This document shows positions 5,813 to 9,772 of a stretch of DNA of 9,772 nt, piece after piece (within the stretch, counting starts at the first letter, position 1; the number at the start of each line of letters is the position of its first letter). The stretch spans positions 1 to 9,772 of the forward strand of contig JAFGUL010000069.1 of NCBI GenBank assembly GCA_016938535.1, given 5' to 3'. The translations under genes were made by a program, and so were the position numbers. The notes under the pieces were generated by a model. That model ran no database searches. It saw nothing but the letters and a program-made list of their open reading frames with translations, and was not told the DNA's origin. The DNA is from Candidatus Delongbacteria bacterium (lineage in GTDB: Bacteria; Delongbacteria; UBA4055).

Positions 5813-6253
5813 AATTAACTTTCTTAAATAATTCATGTCGATATTGGGGCAGGTTTTACCCTGCTCCTGAGCAGTGTCGTATTCATAATGCCCACGAATC
5901 GTCTTAATTTTATAGTCAGCAGACAGCTTTTTGATGAGTTTTTTGAGAGAATCGAATTGTTTACCGGTAAAAGTTCTGTCTCCGACGAGGCAGATACCGA
6001 TACTATTTTCGTTATGAAGCCTTACATGCGCTCCCTGAACTTCGACGGAGCGGCCTGTTTCAATTTTCCCGTCTGCGCTGAAATCGGGGGTCTTTTCATA
6101 CCAGTATTTCTTCTTTGGGTATGCGTTCGTAATGATGAAATGATAACCCACATCATCCCATCCGAGTTTTCTGTGCCATCGTTTGAAAAGTGTTTTGTTC
6201 CCGTATTCGGTCGCACTGCAGTGAATGACAAGTGTTTCTATTTTGCGCTTCAT
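5807..6253 (-). CDS. N-acetylmuramoyl-L-alanine amidase, T7 lysozyme/PGRP type (Amidase_2)
   Basis: The 148-residue protein is a single zinc amidase domain that cuts the bond between N-acetylmuramic acid and the stem peptide of peptidoglycan. The pattern follows T7 lysozyme closely: LVIHCSAT (zinc ligand H11), RKLGWDDVGYHFIIT (Y37, matching T7 Y46), GAHVRLHNENSIGICLVGD, and RGHYEYDTAQEQGKTCPNID (zinc ligand H122, catalytic-site K133, zinc ligand C135). Size also matches T7 lysozyme (151 residues). No signal peptide, membrane segment or wall-binding domain is visible, as in phage enzymes, so export would need a holin or another route. Its ATG (6251-6253) overlaps the TGA stop (6250-6252) of the upstream kinase gene as ATGA, with GGAAG just before it at 6257-6261, so translation is probably coupled to that gene. 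It could be a domesticated prophage lysin, a peptidoglycan recycling enzyme or an effector. Confidence 0.92.
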   Translation of the reverse strand: MKRKIETLVIHCSATEYGNKTLFKRWHRKLGWDDVGYHFIITNAYPKKKYWYEKTPDFSADGKIETGRSVEVQGAHVRLHNENSIGICLVGDRTFTGKQFDSLKKLIKKLSADYKIKTIRGHYEYDTAQEQGKTCPNIDMNYLRKLIL

Positions 6254-9200
6254 TTTCTTCCGAACCGCATTTTTAAATTATTGATGATATCTTTAAGGAG
6301 CTTTATATCGGAATCGTTCATTATGGCATCTTTTATCTTCTGCGGTGAGTTCACGAATATCTCTCCGTTTATCTTTAAGGACAGTTTCGTGAAATTAAGA
6401 AATGTGCTGTGATCCTGTTTAACATAGAACAGGTATTTTGCCAGGGAAGTAGCGTATTTCTGGGCTGTGTTGGAGTAACCTTTTCCGTAAAGGAGTATTA
6501 TGTCCTGATAGAGAGCTTTAACAGTGTTTGTATAATCTTTGTCAAAATGCATGGAAAGGAACAGATTGGCTCTGGTGAAAAGAGGAGCGTTGTTATCGTA
6601 ATTCTCAAGGAGTGAGTATATCCTGTCAAAATCCACAGGTTTGCCGTCTGTAACTCTTTCTATCGCACTTATGATGAGCTCGCTTGTGAGTTTTTCATCA
6701 CCGGAATTCTTGTCGGACTGTATCTCCTCTCTTACCTCATATATTAGATCGAGGAACCTGTCCTCGGTAATGTGCATTTCAGCAAGATACTGCTTTGTAT
6801 AATCGAATATTTCGTTGATAGTATAATTTTTCAGAAAAGCTTTAATATAGAATTTTAAACTCTCAACATCTTCGCCTCTTTTCTGATTGTTCATAGAAAT
6901 GATATAGGAAGTGAGATATTCCATCTTATCGTTGAACTTACCGGCTTCATGATACAGGTTGATGATGTTCTGATAGACTTTTCCTATGCTGCTTCTGACG
7001 CCTGTCTCAATATTTATCAGCATTACAAGGTCGTTTATTATCTCCTGGACAGGGTCTTCAAGCTCTATCCTTATAAGCGAGCGCTGTTCGATCAGGTTGA
7101 TTATACTGAAAAGGAAGCTGTAATTCACATCAAAAATAAAAGCTCTGTTAGCCTCATCTACCGCCTTTCTGAGCATGTTGTGTTTGGCAAGATATGCTGA
7201 ATAAGCGTTTCTCAAAAGAAAAATAAAAACGGGAAATCTGTTCTCTTCGAAAAACTCGAACGCCTTGTGATAGAACCTTTCAATTTTTTCGGAATAATCA
7301 AGCTTCTCATAGTGAAATCCCATGATCAGATAGGCTCTGGCCGCATAGGCTTTTTCGTCAGAGTTTTTCAGATCGTTAAAAGCATCGAGAAGAAGTTCTT
7401 CGAATTTATTCTGGTTATTCTCAAAATCTTCTACTTTTCTGTTGTAAAGATCGTACATGGAAAGATATTTGTGAACATTTTTAAGCTGAGGTAAATTTGC
7501 AGTAAAGTCTAAAAGTTCGTCAAGGTATTCGTATTCATGCCTGTGATTATAAGACTGGTGCATAACATAGACCATTGCATCTATCATTACGGTTCTTCTG
7601 TTCTTGTCATCAAGGAAAGATTTGTTCCTGTCAATAATCTCCAGAGCAGTGTCGAAGTTCTCGGCAAAATTAAGATCTATGAGGTTCACAATATCGGTTT
7701 CAAAGCTGAAATTTGAGGGATTGTTGTATCTTGAAAGAATGCCGTTGTACTCTTCTATGAAATGCTGATTCGATTCAGGCACAAGATGTTTGAAGATTAT
7801 ATAAATTATCTCGTAAAGGAGGTTCAGTTTTATGTTGTCAGGCAGCGATACTTTGTAGATCATCGTATGGTAAAGCTCGATCAGATTCGGAATGTCCCTC
7901 GTTTTAAGAAGGCCGTTCTTAACTACTTCGATTTTCTTATTTATATCTATATCTTTATTTCCGTGACCCGCAAGGTTGTGTATGAATCTGTACAGTCTGC
8001 GCGTAGTATCTTCCTGAGATACATTGCTGAAAACTACAGATGATATTTTTCTGTGGTAGTGTCTTATCTCATCATCACTGAACGATTTAAGTATCATTCT
8101 TTTAAGAATATCCTCTGTAATGGAAAAATAGTACGGGTTTTCGCCCTGGGTCTTGATAAAATAGTTTTCATAAAGGCCGTCTATAATATCCTTTACTGTT
8201 CCCGGAGCAAGACCGTTTATGCCTGATATGTCATCGTAGGTCAGAGGCACAAGCGACACTGCAAGGGTCTTGAGTACGGAAAGCTGTTCCGCCGAAAGGT
8301 TTTCGGGTACGAAATCTATCTCGTTCCTTATAAAATCGTTAAGAAGCGACTCGAACTTGGTTGACGCTTTATATGAATATCCGCTGTATGTTTTCTGGAT
8401 GATGTTGCTGGCATAGAGCATCTTCAGAATATCTATAAGTCTCTGAATACTGTTCCCCGTAACATCCTGAAGCTTGGAATAAAAAAAATCCGGAACATCT
8501 TTAAGATTGCTGAAATAGGTGTTCACTATCTTTTTTATCTGCTCAAGGTTTAGATTCGGAATATTTATTGCGGTTCTTTCATCCTTTTTCGCGTTAAGAA
8601 TGTTATGAAGAAGTTTTCTGTTGTCTTTGATCTTTCGCGGGTTGACAGTGATGATAACAAAAAGATTGATCTCCCTGTAAACATTGTCCAGTATATAGTT
8701 GATAAACTCCAGAGAATGAGTGTCCGCGTATTCAATATTATTCAGAGCCACGACAAGCATATTGGCGGGGGAGATGTCATTTATGAAGTTTTTAACCACC
8801 GCAGCTATCTCTGCGGATTCGGAAGGTTTGATCGTATTTGAGTGATAAAAAAGTCTGTCAATAATTTCGGTATTAGGTTCCCCTGCGCGTACAATATTTG
8901 CTATTGAAATTATAAGATTTTTAAGAGGTTCAAAATTCCCTGTTTCCGGTTTTTCCAAAAAATCTATTTTGTAGAAATCGTGATTGGTAAGCTGACAGTG
9001 AACCTTGAATTCCTCGACCAGTTTCTTTTTCCCTGAACCTGATTCTCCCGAGATAACTATAAAATTCTTTTTCCCGACCTTTTCCTTAGAAGAGTTGAAT
9101 ACCGAAAGTATAGTCTTCTGCTCATTTTCTCTGAATATTGTTGTATCCGAAAAAGTTGATTTTGTATCATATGAAGCTATAATACTAAAATTTTTGTGAA

Positions 9201-9772
9201 AAATACTGTTCATTGCCTCGATCGATTCATTCGCCGATTTGTATCTTGAAAGAGGTTCGACCTCAAGCATTTTCCTTAAAAATCTTTTGAACTCGATATC
9301 ATTTATTTTTTCGACCTTTTCCGTTACGATCTTTTCGTCGAATTTGATTCTCTTGTCGAAGTACTCGTTCAGCGTTGAAGAAGGAGTGTAAACATACTCG
9401 TCATTCAGGAGGTTGGCCAGCAGAAGTCCGGCTGAAAAAAGATCGCTTCTTGAGTCTATAGTACTGATTCCCTTTATCATCTCCGGAGACATATAGTTCA
9501 GAGTTCCGGCATAGCTGAAATTTGGAGTATCGAACTGGGTTGTGAGTCCGAAATCTGTTATTTTTACAGTAAATCCGTCAAAATCTTTTTTAACAAGAAC
9601 ATTATTAGGAGAAATATCGTAATGTATGAAATTATTAGAGTGCAGGTAGCTTAAACCACTTAAGAGCTGATAGAAGGATTCAAGCTTGGTCTCTTTAGAA
9701 TTAAAAAGCTGATTGAAAGTAATGAAGTTTCCGTCGGGAATATATTCAAGCGTAAAATAATAATTACCAAGA
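6250..9772 (-). CDS. Ser/Thr protein kinase fused to a STAND/AAA-like NTPase and helical repeats (5' end outside window)
   Basis: The frame is open from the stop at 6250 to the window edge, giving 1173 visible residues; the ATG at 9492 lies inside the kinase domain and is not the start. Missing upstream is the kinase N-lobe with the glycine loop and Lys. Visible kinase motifs: catalytic loop HYDISPNNVLV (9592-9624), ITDFGL (9544-9561), activation segment ending YMSPEMIKG, and SRSDLFSAGLLL. The HRD Arg is Tyr and the usual loop Lys is Ser. From about visible residue 210 comes an AAA_16-like module: Walker A GESGSGKKK (9022-9048) and a Walker B region VVALNNIEYADTHSLEF (NNIEYAD at 8722-8742), both degenerate. 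A winged-helix-like segment follows (LKTLAVSLVPLTYDDISGI...), then about 600 residues of helical, TPR-like repeats. This is the PknK-like layout of kinase, STAND NTPase and TPR, used for sensing and signalling in the cytoplasm. It is the first gene of a coupled pair with the amidase. Confidence 0.88.
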   Translation of the reverse strand, partial: LGNYYFTLEYIPDGNFITFNQLFNSKETKLESFYQLLSGLSYLHSNNFIHYDISPNNVLVKKDFDGFTVKITDFGLTTQFDTPNFSYAGTLNYMSPEMIKGISTIDSRSDLFSAGLLLANLLNDEYVYTPSSTLNEYFDKRIKFDEKIVTEKVEKINDIEFKRFLRKMLEVEPLSRYKSANESIEAMNSIFHKNFSIIASYDTKSTFSDTTIFRENEQKTILSVFNSSKEKVGKKNFIVISGESGSGKKKLVEEFKVHCQLTNHDFYKIDFLEKPETGNFEPLKNLIISIANIVRAGEPNTEIIDRLFYHSNTIKPSESAEIAAVVKNFINDISPANMLVVALNNIEYADTHSLEFINYILDNVYREINLFVIITVNPRKIKDNRKLLHNILNAKKDERTAINIPNLNLEQIKKIVNTYFSNLKDVPDFFYSKLQDVTGNSIQRLIDILKMLYASNIIQKTYSGYSYKASTKFESLLNDFIRNEIDFVPENLSAEQLSVLKTLAVSLVPLTYDDISGINGLAPGTVKDIIDGLYENYFIKTQGENPYYFSITEDILKRMILKSFSDDEIRHYHRKISSVVFSNVSQEDTTRRLYRFIHNLAGHGNKDIDINKKIEVVKNGLLKTRDIPNLIELYHTMIYKVSLPDNIKLNLLYEIIYIIFKHLVPESNQHFIEEYNGILSRYNNPSNFSFETDIVNLIDLNFAENFDTALEIIDRNKSFLDDKNRRTVMIDAMVYVMHQSYNHRHEYEYLDELLDFTANLPQLKNVHKYLSMYDLYNRKVEDFENNQNKFEELLLDAFNDLKNSDEKAYAARAYLIMGFHYEKLDYSEKIERFYHKAFEFFEENRFPVFIFLLRNAYSAYLAKHNMLRKAVDEANRAFIFDVNYSFLFSIINLIEQRSLIRIELEDPVQEIINDLVMLINIETGVRSSIGKVYQNIINLYHEAGKFNDKMEYLTSYIISMNNQKRGEDVESLKFYIKAFLKNYTINEIFDYTKQYLAEMHITEDRFLDLIYEVREEIQSDKNSGDEKLTSELIISAIERVTDGKPVDFDRIYSLLENYDNNAPLFTRANLFLSMHFDKDYTNTVKALYQDIILLYGKGYSNTAQKYATSLAKYLFYVKQDHSTFLNFTKLSLKINGEIFVNSPQKIKDAIMNDSDIKLLKDIINNLKMRFGRK

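Noticed and set aside
5888..6412. 174-codon plus-strand frame opposite the amidase and kinase ends.
   Set aside because: It is antisense to the amidase with its complete catalytic set, its product resembles no family, and it is a by-product of codon use on the other strand.

Overview
The window looks like part of the chromosome of an AT-rich, diderm (Gram-negative) bacterium. The best support is a 698-residue DUF5916-type protein with a signal peptide, a beta-rich body and a terminal Phe, as expected of an outer-membrane barrel. The very large kinase/NTPase/helical-repeat protein and the overall style suggest an uncultured lineage of the FCB group (Fibrobacterota/Bacteroidota relatives, Cloacimonadota or Delongbacteria-like) or a neighbouring phylum. 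That placement is an inference from gene content, not from a marker gene. No rRNA, tRNA, CRISPR array or intact insertion sequence was seen.

Layout. Positions 1-288 (minus) hold the first ~74 codons of an AAA/SMC-like ATPase, cut off just after its Walker A motif. Positions 289-495 are a divergent intergenic region with one good promoter candidate in each direction. Positions 496-2043 (plus) hold a DEDDh 3'-5' exonuclease followed 26 bases later by a GNAT acetyltransferase whose last 31 codons lie in another frame after an apparent one-base insertion. Positions 2044-2331 hold a promoter, a terminator-like hairpin with a competing hairpin, and a broken methyltransferase N-terminus. Positions 2332-4428 encode the secreted DUF5916/CBM9-like protein. 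Positions 4480-5733 encode a cytoplasmic P-loop kinase-like protein with a beta-rich C-terminal half, followed at once by a 25-codon stub repeating its first 32 bases almost exactly. On the minus strand, 9772-5807 carries a two-gene unit: a very large Ser/Thr protein kinase with a STAND-like NTPase domain and a helical-repeat tail (its N-terminus is outside the window), overlapping by ATGA with a T7-lysozyme-type N-acetylmuramoyl-L-alanine amidase.

How the genes work together. The clearest functional unit is the kinase-amidase pair, whose ATGA overlap implies coupled translation. The left 5.8 kb is an accessory region with four damaged or truncated coding segments (ATPase, GNAT tail, methyltransferase, P-loop stub) and a gene (the exonuclease) clearly richer in GC than its neighbours. 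This suggests repeated gain and decay rather than one pathway. The most interesting points are the degenerate NTPase motifs of the kinase protein and its coupling to an amidase without a visible signal peptide, the attenuator-like leader before the DUF5916 gene, and the traces of gene decay.
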